Origin: Phymatolithon calcareum | Taxonomy: Eukaryota > Rhodophyta > Florideophyceae > Hapalidiales | Length of the DNA: 64,000 bases | Assembly: GCA_977006965.1 (NCBI GenBank) | Contig: OZ345361.1 | Location: 3,038,001-3,102,000 of the forward strand | Direction of reading: 5' to 3' | In this document: one piece after another, positions 54,701-63,200 of the stretch | How the letters are laid out: every line of letters begins with the position of its first letter | Position numbering within the stretch: position 1 is the stretch's first letter | Translations under genes and position numbers: made by a program | The notes under the pieces: model-generated | Told to the model about the DNA's origin: nothing | The model's database searches: none | Seen by the model: only the letters and a program-made list of their open reading frames with translations

Positions 54701-55137
54701 TAATTCTCGCGAACAGTAAGTGTGAGGAGCAGGTAGTCATTAAACATGGCTGCCCTCTTGATGTCGTGGAGCTCATTGCTGTGGACAGCAAGAGCCAGAG
54801 TGGTAGTGGAGTTCTGGTTTGTTCGACAGAGGACCATGGGAACTCGAGTATTGGGGGGGAATGAGTCGTCGTTGATGAGGCGTCGAATAGCCGTGATGCG
54901 ATGAGCACCGTCGACGATGAAAATGTTGCCATTCTCCATGAAATGTCCAGAGACGGGATGCTGGGCATTATAACCGGTGTCGCGCATGCTTTTCTCAAGG
55001 TTCTTGACAGTATCGAGGTCGACAGGACGTGCGTTGGCGAACCTGGTGACGCGAAAGGGGTCTATGTGGACAATAGTATGAGGGGTAGGGGCGGAGGAAG
55101 CGGCAGTGGAGGAATCGGAGGGGCGAGATCGAGGCAT
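51790..55137 (-). CDS. ParB-like/DNA methyltransferase/SET fusion protein
   Basis: An uninterrupted frame of 1,115 residues from ATG 55137. Residues about 22-90 are ParB/Srx-like (VHIDPFRV..., IFIVDGAHRITAIRRL, with DGAHR at 76-80). Residues about 600-850 are a beta-class N6-adenine/N4-cytosine methyltransferase: motif IV DPPF (627-630) precedes motif I VLDMFGGTYST (D800), and KPVSLLKELIERH leads into it. The SAM loop reads GGTYS instead of the usual GSGT. A basic stretch RPRKRTRL near 534 may be a nuclear signal. Residues about 940-1113 are a SET domain: GADNGVFAL, VIGWYSGTIV, YCVAAYINDKKK with N-x-A-DNAI for the usual NHSC, and KGEEVLVNYGKQYW with the catalytic-type Tyr. It could read, methylate and mark chromatin from one chain. 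Its N-terminal 90-560 region is unknown. Confidence 0.88.
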   Translation of the reverse strand: MPRSRPSDSSTAASSAPTPHTIVHIDPFRVTRFANARPVDLDTVKNLEKSMRDTGYNAQHPVSGHFMENGNIFIVDGAHRITAIRRLINDDSFPPNTRVPMVLCRTNQNSTTTLALAVHSNELHDIKRAAMFNDYLLLTLTVRENYIRDMTPVTEPFWSTLLKYAIEKASSPAKPAVIAVLSHPQIRLTYRILKTLCPWKKPNTAYDNRPWQMFTMFANCAYAADLTSLGAADFSDSLAVPSANPDRARTVSMFVKGVNLAKRDNMRIKFLTEADSFSKIFFFMFLAKYNFVRHQEKNVNDKESLPTTNSHDASEIVGKCVTIVVNAWTTVASIFSFSSLETMIAPYIIFNKTELQFDVIEDDKFARPEQLSSLQHGSGIVDTSAAHLHHRARASPSVNRQLRNVATIFINYFFSHLVKHVASSLRRKNIAASFSRSLSIPTTPHSSYGHVPTALHYIVDMVPGLQKRVFETPPSPSPNISGDDEPASLFPPSTSASVHDENHDHAEDHVFADNIPLSPAPAVSPDTEDDNILPLRPRKRTRLTEDTASISAEATRQATSSRAARTPPSPKDLVPTRLPSSLPSTPLRKEFYKAAFVFNCSFHDLPQIYQRRFNKSLHGQVQLVCIDPPFHSRPKSAHDILSEDDMRDCLSVTTKVLRKGGHLLLFSGKSQTQTWISLLQGIREMSVDRVPLYIINARNNLSQPPFRRGNKYINMVTEVVHAVKLGGGAESYTRVQYSNHGYFPSSFALNFNVIDNVQKMVPGEKLMKDAKCSLRPEQKPVSLLKELIERHSLPGSIVLDMFGGTYSTAVACLQLPAPRVFVGCEMDKQCHDISAEHLFHRFAEAIVSDRFPLLAEKQLLLEEARSEVHNIVKRRSKTSPLVQPSDWPIFCALPDHLVNFFCTATRTMNEVDTVKRVELAKWPSNLPSLLRAFDVNTLLAADASFHGVYVAKSRIPGADNGVFALQRIAPFTVIGWYSGTIVHKNITKSNHIAHLDGSMYGRDELGCTVDRFRTYAMRLPNMNPENTSPRLQGKEVFVVPPPYCVAAYINDKKKIQNGLEADNAIIRNANAQFEHRSLPFDFPTFTNPYFVFVTAITSIEKGEEVLVNYGKQYWR

Positions 55138-55382
55138 GGTTGGGAAAGATGAAAAGCGACGAGGAGAGTGAGTGAGACGGGGTAGGTGCGTTTGTGGATG
55201 AGTGCAGTGGGGAGGCGGTTATGTAGAAAAGGTTGTGGGTAACAATTTGGGAGGTAATTTTTGAGGGACGTAATGATGGAGAGAAGTAACGGGAAGAAAA
55301 TAAAGAGAAAATAGGAAAGTAGTGAATCATAATAAACGGACGTGTGTGGAGAGTGTATGAGAAAAATTTGGATTGTACAGCA

Positions 55383-55397
55383 GAGATCTGAGATCTG
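55383..55397 (-). promoter_or_regulatory. GAGATCTGAGATCTG palindrome, proximal copy
   Basis: Located 246 bp before ATG 55137 of the methyltransferase gene and followed by TGGTGTAGAATTGAAAATTT, a weaker version of the flank found at the other two copies. Confidence 0.5.
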
Positions 55398-55489
55398 TGG
55401 TGTAGAATTGAAAATTTGAAAATGTAGAAAAGTGAATTGGATCATAGAAAGTATTGAAAACGTGATAAAATTTTGTGTTTGAATGGAAA

Positions 55490-55556
55490 ATTTGAAATTT
55501 TAGATTCTACACAAGAGATCTCAAATCTCTGGCGTAGAACCAAAAAATTTCTCATA
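55490..55556 (-). promoter_or_regulatory. GAGATCT-palindrome block, distal copy
   Basis: GAAATTTTAGATTCTACACA precedes GAGATCTCAAATCTC (55515-55529), which is followed by GGCGTAGAA and AAAAATTTCTCATAC. It corresponds piece by piece to 51527-51586. Together they suggest a shared transcription-factor site. Confidence 0.65.
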
Positions 55557-55789
55557 CAATCCACGCTCTGCTGTCTAGTATAAGACTCTTAAAAACACTG
55601 TTCCATTCCAATCACATATCTCCTGCTATTCGAGCTTTGCATTGTTTTCTTTCACGTTATGTGAGTTCGAAGTATGCGCTTTCATACTTTTCTCAACAAT
55701 TTTCTTTCTTCCGTTATTTGAAGCGCGCATTGTCTTCTTCCACCCTATGTGTGTTCGGAGCGTTATCAAATACAGTTGATGAAACACAC
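55557..55789. other. Gap before P copy 3
   Basis: Short, no gene. It contains a partial duplication: ATTGTTTTCTTTCACGTTAT (55643) and a similar CATTGTCTTCTTCCACCCTA (55729). Confidence 0.4.
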
Positions 55790-56460
55790 GTGGCACCCTA
55801 GCACGTCGCTTCGCGTTAAATGGGTTCTTTTCAGAAACCTATCGAGTAGATTAAGATAAAGACCGTCAATGTTATTAACGTCAAGGCAGGGAAGGCAGAC
55901 AAAGACTCTCGTTCGTCTCGAATGGTTGTATCGAGTCCCAGCTGGCAAAGTACTGTACCTCGAACGCTGTCTTACTGTATTCGTGGTCGAACATCTTCTT
56001 CGCCAAGCGACCAGTTCTCGGTTCCAGTGTCAACCTCAAGCACACCAGAAGGACAAATAAACCTCAACACAAGCAAAAGAAGCTCTGAACGCCCTATTCC
56101 GGGCTCTGTCGCCTACGCCCTGCAAGGTTCTTGGGACCAAGCTTCGCAAGAAGGGCTTAATGTCATTACCCCAGACTGTGCGCCAAGCACTTTTGTTCAT
56201 GGAGTGCCATGGTTCGAGCACCAAGTTCTATGTACAATTGGAGGAAGGATTCCCCGTCATTTGTGAAATGTTTGAACTATACACAGAGAAATTATATCCG
56301 AAAAATGTGGGCACGAGTTCCACACGCCGAATGACTGCTTCATGACAATGTTCCCTCAAGTACACGTCCGAAAAATTGTTGCTTTGTCGTCCGCTAAGCT
56401 GAAACGAATCCGAAGAAAAGAGACTACCGTGACAGAGCTTCTTAAGTTTTTTGGAGTACT
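55790..56460 (+). pseudogene. piggyBac-like element P, copy 3 (N-terminal part)
   Basis: Plus-strand pieces match copies 1 and 2: LYRVPAGKVLYLERCLTVFV, SLPQTVRQALLFMECHGSST with KFYVQLEE, and ETTVTELLKFFGVLDIFF. They are in several frames. The copy ends where the 66-bp direct repeat and element C begin. Confidence 0.6.
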
Positions 56461-56526
56461 AGATATATTCTTTCGTGACTTCTGGGTCCAAATGTGCCAC
56501 TTACTCAAACAATCGACAAAATCCTA
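56461..56526. repeat. 66-bp direct repeat, left copy
   Basis: AGATATATTCTTTCGTGACT through AAAATCCTAT; the same sequence with about two changes is at 58421-58486. The pair brackets the satellite and element C (offset 1,960 bp). It contains the first module of element C. Confidence 0.9.
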
Positions 56527-56663
56527 TTTTGACCATTTAAAACTGTTACTTCTGGGTCCGCGTTTTTGGCCTCTACAGGGCACCCCCTCCAAATGGCATC
56601 TGTGCGCGGACCCAGAAGTAACAACCTGCGAAAACAGGCTGGAAACGCGGACCCAGAAGTAAC
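56475..56663. mobile_element. Module element C
   Basis: Four module copies: GTGACTTCTGGGTCCA (56475), GTTACTTCTGGGTCCGCG (56545), and inverted CGCGGACCCAGAAGTAAC (56605-56622) and ACGCGGACCCAGAAGTAAC (56645-56663). The inner-left and outer-right copies are a perfect 21-bp inverted repeat. The right-hand spacing is 41 bp, as in elements A and B; the left-hand spacing is 70 bp. The core between modules is not the same as in A and B. Confidence 0.6.
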
Positions 56664-56796
56664 AAACCTCCTCAGCGTCTCCCAATGGCAACCAAACGCC
56701 ATAACCACTGTCCCATCATCTTTACCATCCTACTCCACATGTTTTCCGGTCATCATCGTCATGTTTGTGTCCCGCGTCCTCCCTCCCGAGAGGGAG

Positions 56797-58235
56797 ACTA
56801 CCTTGACCAAAATTTCAAACGCTCTCAAATCGACTCAGACCAGTCCACATACTCTCCCAACACCTTCCCCAACATCAAGAACGTCTTTTGAACTCATCTC
56901 CGTCACGTCGGTGTCCCGCGTCTTTTTCGGCAGCGAGGTGACTACCTTGACCAAAATTTCAATCGCTCTCAAATCGACTCAGACCAGTCCACATACTCTC
57001 CCAACACCTTCCCCAACATCAAGAACGTCTTTTGAACTCATCTCCGTCATGTCGGTGTCCCGCGTCTTCTTCGCCAGCGAGGTGACTACCTTGACCAAAA
57101 TTTCAAACGCTCTCAAATCGACTCAGACCAGTCCACATACTCTCCCAACACCTTCCCCAACATCAAGAACGTCTTTTGAACTCATCTCCGTCATGTCGGT
57201 GTCCAGCGTCTTCTTCGCCAGCGAGGTGACTACCTTGACCAAAATTTCAAACGCTCTCAAATCGACTCAGACCAGTCCACATACTCTCCCAACACCTTCC
57301 CCAACATCAAGAACGTCTTTTGAACTCATCTCCGTCATGTCGGTGTCCCGCGTCTTCTTCGCCAGCGAGGTGACTACCTTGACCAAAATTTCAAACGCTC
57401 TCAAATCGACTCAGACCAGTCCACATACTCTCCCAACACCTTCCCCAACCTCTAAAACATGTTACAACGTCATCCCCGTCATGTCGGTGTCCCGCGTCTT
57501 CTCGCCAGCGAGGTGACTACCTTGACCAAAATTTCAAACGCTCTCAAATCGACTCAGACCAGTCCACATACTCTCCCAACACCTTCCCCAACATCAAGAA
57601 CGTCTTTTGAACTCATCTCCGTCATGTCGGTGTCCCGCGTCTTCTTCGCCAGCGAGGTGACTACCTTGACCAAAATTTCAAACGCTCTCAAATCGACTCA
57701 GACCAGTCCACATACTCTCCCAACACCTTCCCCAACATCAAGAACGTCTTTTGGACTCATCTCCGTCATGTCGGTGTCCCGCGTCTTCTTCGCCAGCGAG
57801 GTGACTACCTTGACCAAAATTTCAAACGCTCTCAAATCGACTCAGACCAGTCCACATACTCTCCCAACACCTTCCCCAACCTCTAAAACATGTTACAACG
57901 TCATCCCCGTCATGTCGGTGTCCCGCGTCTTCTTCGCCAGCGAGGTGACTACCTTGACCAAAATTTCAAACGCTCTCAAATCGACTCAGACCAGTCCACA
58001 TACTCTCCCAACACCTTCCCCAACATCAAGAACGTCTTTTGAACTCATCTCCGTCATGTCGGTGTCCCGCGTCTTCTTCGCCAGCGAGGTGACTACCTTG
58101 ACCAAAATTTCAAACGCTCTCAAATCGACTCAGACCAGTCCACATACTCTCCCAACACCTTCTCCACCCTTAACAACCTGTTCAGAGCTTATCTTCGCCA
58201 TGTACATTTCGTCTGCCGTCTTTGTGCATGGATTG
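56797..58235 (+). repeat. 144-bp satellite, ten units, open in one frame
   Basis: ACTACCTTGACCAAAATTTC recurs at 56797, 56941, 57085, 57229, 57373, 57516, 57660, 57804, 57948 and 58092. All steps are exactly 144 bp except the fifth (143 bp), where one T is lost in CTTCTTCGCC. The unit is 48 codons and one plus frame is open through it (LTKISNALKSTQTSPHTLPT, then PSPTSRTSFELISVMSVSRV). The 143-bp unit splits the frame into 56593-57516 (from an ATG) and 57459-58256. Units are nearly identical, so the array is young or homogenised. Most changes between units are in the FELISV / CYNVIPV segment. Confidence 0.92.
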
Positions 58236-58420
58236 TGGAGTCATAGACGACCTTGACGACACTTTATTTGTTGTATACACCATGATCTCTTACTGCACGT
58301 CCCATTCTGAGTCCAAGTTCGGGCTCAGCGTCGAATTTCACTTCGGAATAGTCCCACCGTATCCCTTTTTCACTCCCACTGCACCTCCACCTTCAAGTCC
58401 GTCAAACTCTTGTATATCCT

Positions 58421-58486
58421 AGGTATATTCTTTCGTGACTTCTGGGTCCAATTGTGCCACTTACTCAAACAATCGACAAAATCCTA
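58421..58486. repeat. 66-bp direct repeat, right copy
   Basis: Matches 56461-56526 and directly abuts element B at its right end. Confidence 0.9.
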
Positions 58487-58490
58487 TATA

Positions 58491-58683
58491 GTTTCCGCTG
58501 GCTCGTAACCCGCCGGATAACAAATTTTAATTAAAAAACAAGGGAAGTGGCTCGTATCCCGCCGGTTTTTTAATTATTCTGAGAGACTCTGTAAAAATGT
58601 TATAATTTTCGCAGGTTAAGGCTGGCGGGATACGAGCCAAAGTTGAAATTTACATATTTTTTGTGGCGGGATACAAGCCACCT
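58491..58683. mobile_element. Module element B
   Basis: The module CTGGCTCGTAACCCGCCGG (58498) and GTGGCTCGTATCCCGCCGG (58547) occur as direct copies; inverted copies are CTGGCGGGATACGAGCCA (58622) and GTGGCGGGATACAAGCCAC (58663-58681). The start GTTTCCG, the end CCACCT, the 49- and 41-bp spacings and the core AAAGTTGAAATTTACATATT agree with element A (23 of 27 core bases identical), while the modules themselves are different sequences. Confidence 0.75.
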
Positions 58684-59132
58684 TCTATTTTACCCTCTCT
58701 GCGAGACCCTCTCAGATGGCCCATTTTATGATATTTTCAGGATTGTAAAGTATCATTAAATTCAGCCTGCATCCAAGTCTCCCAGCACTCGAGCCTACTT
58801 TTTGGATACTTTTTCGCCGGTCGGCCCCAGATGGCGCATTTTTTCCCTTGCGCGCACAATTGCGCGCCTGGAACGATCTCTTCGTCTTGATGAAACCTTT
58901 CGAACGGCTTGCAATTCATAATAGTGCCCAAAAAAGAAGATGGTGCGCCATCACCGCGAAAAATCGCGCTGAAAATAACAAGAAATATATATACTTTCGA
59001 AATGACCAATGAAAAAAATCTTTAGGATTTTATAACCAATCGTTATGTTTCTCTGTGTATGGTCACCAATTACAAGTACTCTGCTTGAGATATGACGAAT
59101 TGGAAATACCATCATGGCATAAGTGATTTGTG
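58684..59132. other. Unassigned
   Basis: No gene. It holds the short palindrome GATGGTGCGCCATC near 58940 and little else. Confidence 0.4.
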
Positions 59133-59261
59133 GTTGGCTAGCACCGTTTCCAGCACAAGCATCAGTGAATTGTGGTTGGTTTGCACCATTTCCAGCACAG
59201 GGAAGCTGTTTTGGTTGGCTAGCACAATTTCCAGCACAGCGAAGCTGTGCTGGAAATTGTG
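59133..59261. repeat. Module cluster D
   Basis: GCACCGTTTCCAGCAC (59141), GCACCATTTCCAGCAC (59183) and GCACAATTTCCAGCAC (59222) are direct repeats preceded by TGGTTGG-T--; GTGCTGGAAATTGTG (59247) is inverted and forms an 18-bp hairpin with the third copy. Spacings of 42 and 39 bp recall the 41-bp step of elements A to C, but no shared core is seen. Confidence 0.6.
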
Positions 59262-60237
59262 AATGTAGAATGAGGATTAAAAATTGGTGGTGTATCATAC
59301 GCCACCAACGTTCAATTTATTCACATTGACTCCCAGAGTATGGTTGCAATGATATTTCGAATATGCGAGCAATAGTGTCCTGTGCGTACGTCTGCAGAAG
59401 CATCACGTTGGTGGGCGGAGCAGGAATTGAAAAGTACGTTTTTCGAAGCTATATGATAGGGCCTTGTTTTTGAAGGGTGGAGATTCAAAGCTGCGTTTGT
59501 TGGACAGTGTAGAACAATAATGATTTTCTATTCGCTACTTTTCTGTAACTCACGTGTTTGAGTGTAATGACGCGTACGTACTGTCAGCCAGCGAACGCGT
59601 AGAGTAGATGGAGGACGAGGCTATTCCTTTGATAACCGGCTGTAATATGGTGGCCTTCTATTTGCTAAAACGGTGAGCCCGGGATTGAGATATATGGCCA
59701 ACGGAATGCGCACGATGCGTGCAGGAACACATGGATATCATTGATACTATAATTGTGAAATATTTAATTTAAGCAATCGAACGTCGGGCCATGTGTAATT
59801 ACATTGTGCTATGTAAGGGGGAGCTTTTCGAGCGAGATGTTGATGTGAACGTGACGGAATTCTATTGGCTGCAGCTTAATTCTTGCACTGCACAATGCAC
59901 ATGAATCCGAGATTGATCTTGGCACCTTCTGCGTTCGGATGTACCAGTGTTTCCGATTTCTCTGTTCGATGTTGCTAAGTGCCGACGACGAACATGTGAG
60001 CTCGCAACATGGGATAGTCGATCGTCGTTTAGATGTGTAGAAGTTTGAAGTGATGCATGTTGAGTAGAAGTTGTGGTGTAGAAGAGATTGAGATAAAGAA
60101 TATGTTTAATGTCGTCAGAAAAGCTTCTCGAGAACATAAAAAAATATGTTACATTTCGCAGAAATTTATGTAGGTATCGCAGTGTAAACGTCGGGTTCCC
60201 CAGAGCTGAGAGGATCGACTCCGAAATCAGCACCACC
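59262..60237. other. Upstream region of helicase copy 2
   Basis: No gene recognised on either strand. It lacks the GAGATCT block of the neighbouring minus-strand genes. Confidence 0.4.
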
Positions 60238-63200
60238 ATGCTGGAGGAAGACATTGCGTTGCTCTCTTCTCACGGCATTCACCCTTGCCCAGTGACGGCG
60301 TCCTTTATTTGTGCGAAAGAAGAATGCCGCGCAGAGGTCATGACGATCCGGAAGACATTTTTTGAGCATCTGAGAAGAAGTGCTCACTCCGTCTTTGAAG
60401 GCGAAGCGGCGAAATTGTGGCGTGCCGCCGATCGGTGCGCCGCGTCGTTTCCGAAGAGCCACCCGCTTCGGGAGAAGTATCGCACTGGAGGCGTACGGCA
60501 TGGACAACTTCCGCCGATCGATGGTCTTCTTGTTGTGCAAGGCAAGTTGTGCCCGGAGTGCGACATTCTGTTTGAGGGCGACAGCACTTTGCGTCGTCAC
60601 ACCAGTATGGTGCACAAGACAAGTATTTCGCGAAAGACAGTTCGATGTCTGAAAACATCGTTGTGCCAAAGTTTGTCGCGCAAAAAATCTTCGAAAAAGC
60701 TTTTCCTCATCGAAGATGCGGAGGCCGCCATCGATTGTCGCCCTGATTGTGACCCTGACATCACCGCTGCGCTTGCCAGATACGAGCCTGGAGAAGTATT
60801 TCCGACGTATATTCGGGCGGCAAGTGATCGCGAAAAGAGCGGCTTTGTCAGCCTCGCCAAGTGCCAAGAGCGCCTTGACTCTGTCGGCCTCTCTCTTGGC
60901 GATGCATGGCGTCTCATTCGGCTAGGGGAAGCCGGTCGCGAGTCTGCTCTTGTGTCATCGCAAACGGTTAAGCAGCTGTTTGTCGATGCGCGAGAGCTGT
61001 TTCGCGGGGTGGACAGTTTTCGGTCCACCTTGGTAGATATTAGCCCAGGCGGAACACTGGAGAAGAAGAAGCCGTTTCAGTTCCTTAACGACGACCAACG
61101 TGGGGATCGATCACTCGACCGGTATGTTCGCAGCGCGCGTATGCTCGTTGTCATGGCTCTTCGAGTTCATCGAGAGAGGCAGAAGTATGCCGGGATTTCG
61201 ATGGGCCCTGCTCTTGTGGGCGCACTCAATGACCTTTCAAGTGACAATGGCACTGACGAGGAGACTGTGTGCATGAAGGTGCACCGGGTGCTGTGCAGAA
61301 TTTTCTTCGAGAGGAGCAGCGTCTCCGGAGGGTCTGTCAGGCTCTTCTCTTTCGCCGTGGCCGCCTGTATGTGCGTTGGCGGTGAGACGATGGACCGCCT
61401 GCACTTCAAGCAAGGACGTCAAGTTGCTCCGGAAGTGACGGGCATTCTATACGCGGCGTCGTGCTGTGCTCTTCTGGAGATGCGAAAGTACAGTGACGAA
61501 GAGAGGCGTGTAGAGGTGGAAGCGGAGATGCAATCGGCGATGTGCACTGGGGCAAAAGTCGGATTGTCCGTCTTCGTGGACATGCGGTCGATCTGCACCT
61601 CTGTTCGAGCAGAGGAGACGCCAGAGAATATGTTCGACAAATGTGGAGTTCATAGTCGGTGCGGGTTTATGGGAGGAATCGAGGTTTCGGCCGACGATGT
61701 GAACGATGAGCACGGTGAGGACAATGTGGACGGTGGGAACCGTATTGTGCCTTCAGTCGGACGTACTGTGCGGTCAGTGCACAAGGACCTTCGGAAGGCA
61801 ATCTTTGTTGATTTGCTGAAGGAGAAGATGCTGCCACCGAGGTTTCGTGAGGAGTGCTCATCGATCTTGGACGAAGAGAGCAATATGGTACCAGGGTACT
61901 GGGCTTTGGCTGACGTGCGGAACAGCGAGTTTGTTCGTCGGTGTAATCGGTGGATCCCCGAAGAGATGCTACCGTGCTTACCGGCAGCCGAACTGGATGC
62001 ATGGACTAAAGCGGCAAGAAACCTAGTTCCATTGTTCCTTACGGCACTGCACCTCGGCGCTGGAGGGCCTGGGCGCGGGACGGAGATCGGTAGTATGGGA
62101 CTGCGGAACACTCCGAGTTGCAAACGTGCTATCTTCTTCGTGGGCCAAGAGGTGATGATCAAACCAAAGTTCAACAAGAGTCGAAGCGTGCGTCAATGTC
62201 GAAACTTTTTTATATCGCGACATCTGGACGAGGAGACGTCAGTTCTGTTCAAGGCGTTTCTACTGCTTGTGCACCCTGTCATGGTGCAGTATGCGGAAAT
62301 GAAGGAACAGTCGGTAGAAGTTCCGGCTGGTGCAGAAGGGGAAGCCATACTGCGACAGCGGTGGCTTCTCCGGGACAGTGTCTGTCTCGGAGTTGTGAAG
62401 CCTGAACGGGTCGCCGAACGGATCGGAACGGTGTTTGCTAAGTACAAGTTTCCTCTGAGTTTCTCGAAGTTCCGTCAGTGGCAGCGCGGTTTCGTGAAGA
62501 TGAAGGGTCGGGAGTCTTACCTTGCGAAGTGTTTGGCTCTGGAAGGGACGGAAGGAGAAGATATTGGCGACGATAATGACGGCGTCGATCGGGCCGCGGT
62601 TCTGCAGGCTGGTCATACTTTGAGGACAGCAACGTTGTTTTACGCGCAATCAAGTCGTCTCAGTGATGACTCTTTGGAACCAGACGAACAAGTTGTGGAG
62701 ATGTTCCGTCTCGCGTCGTATGAGTGGCAGACGGACATTGGGTTGCGCACGAAGACGGCTTCGCGATCTGGAGATGGCGAGAGGAGCAGTCCAGGAACGG
62801 GTGGGAAAGATATGACGGAACAGCAGCTGGCAGTGTTGGCAGATGTTGTGGCAGACCGGGTTTTTAAGAAATTGGAGTCAGTGACACAATCAAGAGGTTG
62901 TGTTTCTGGCTTTAATTATGATCCGGAGTCTGTCGATAACGTTTGTCGGAGACTGTTTTCAGAAGAAGCCACAGGGAATGCGATACTATCCGTAGATGCA
63001 GCTCCTTCCGACGTGTCGCCAAGGAGAAGTTCTGGTTCTTGCGGGAATGGGTTTGATGCAACGAATGCGCTGCGGAAGGTGACGAGAAATGCGAGCGTTG
63101 AATTCCGATCGGCGGAGCAGAAGTTTGCCATGGAGGCGGTCGCTGGCAGAAGATCGGATGTTGCTGTCATTCTAGCTACCGGTTGCGGAAAGATAGCAGT

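Noticed and set aside
56797-58235. CRISPR-like array.
   Set aside because: The units are adjacent 144-bp copies with no unique spacers, in a eukaryotic context.
44451-59261. Telomeric or subtelomeric simple repeats next to telomere-linked-helicase genes.
   Set aside because: No short G-rich telomere repeat is present; the G-rich run in element A is part of a four-module structure, so subtelomeric position is not supported.
60166-60867. Minus-strand ORF of 233 codons opposite helicase copy 2, and similar antisense frames at 61650-62177 and 53259-54011.
   Set aside because: They are antisense shadows of well-supported coding frames and show no family motifs.
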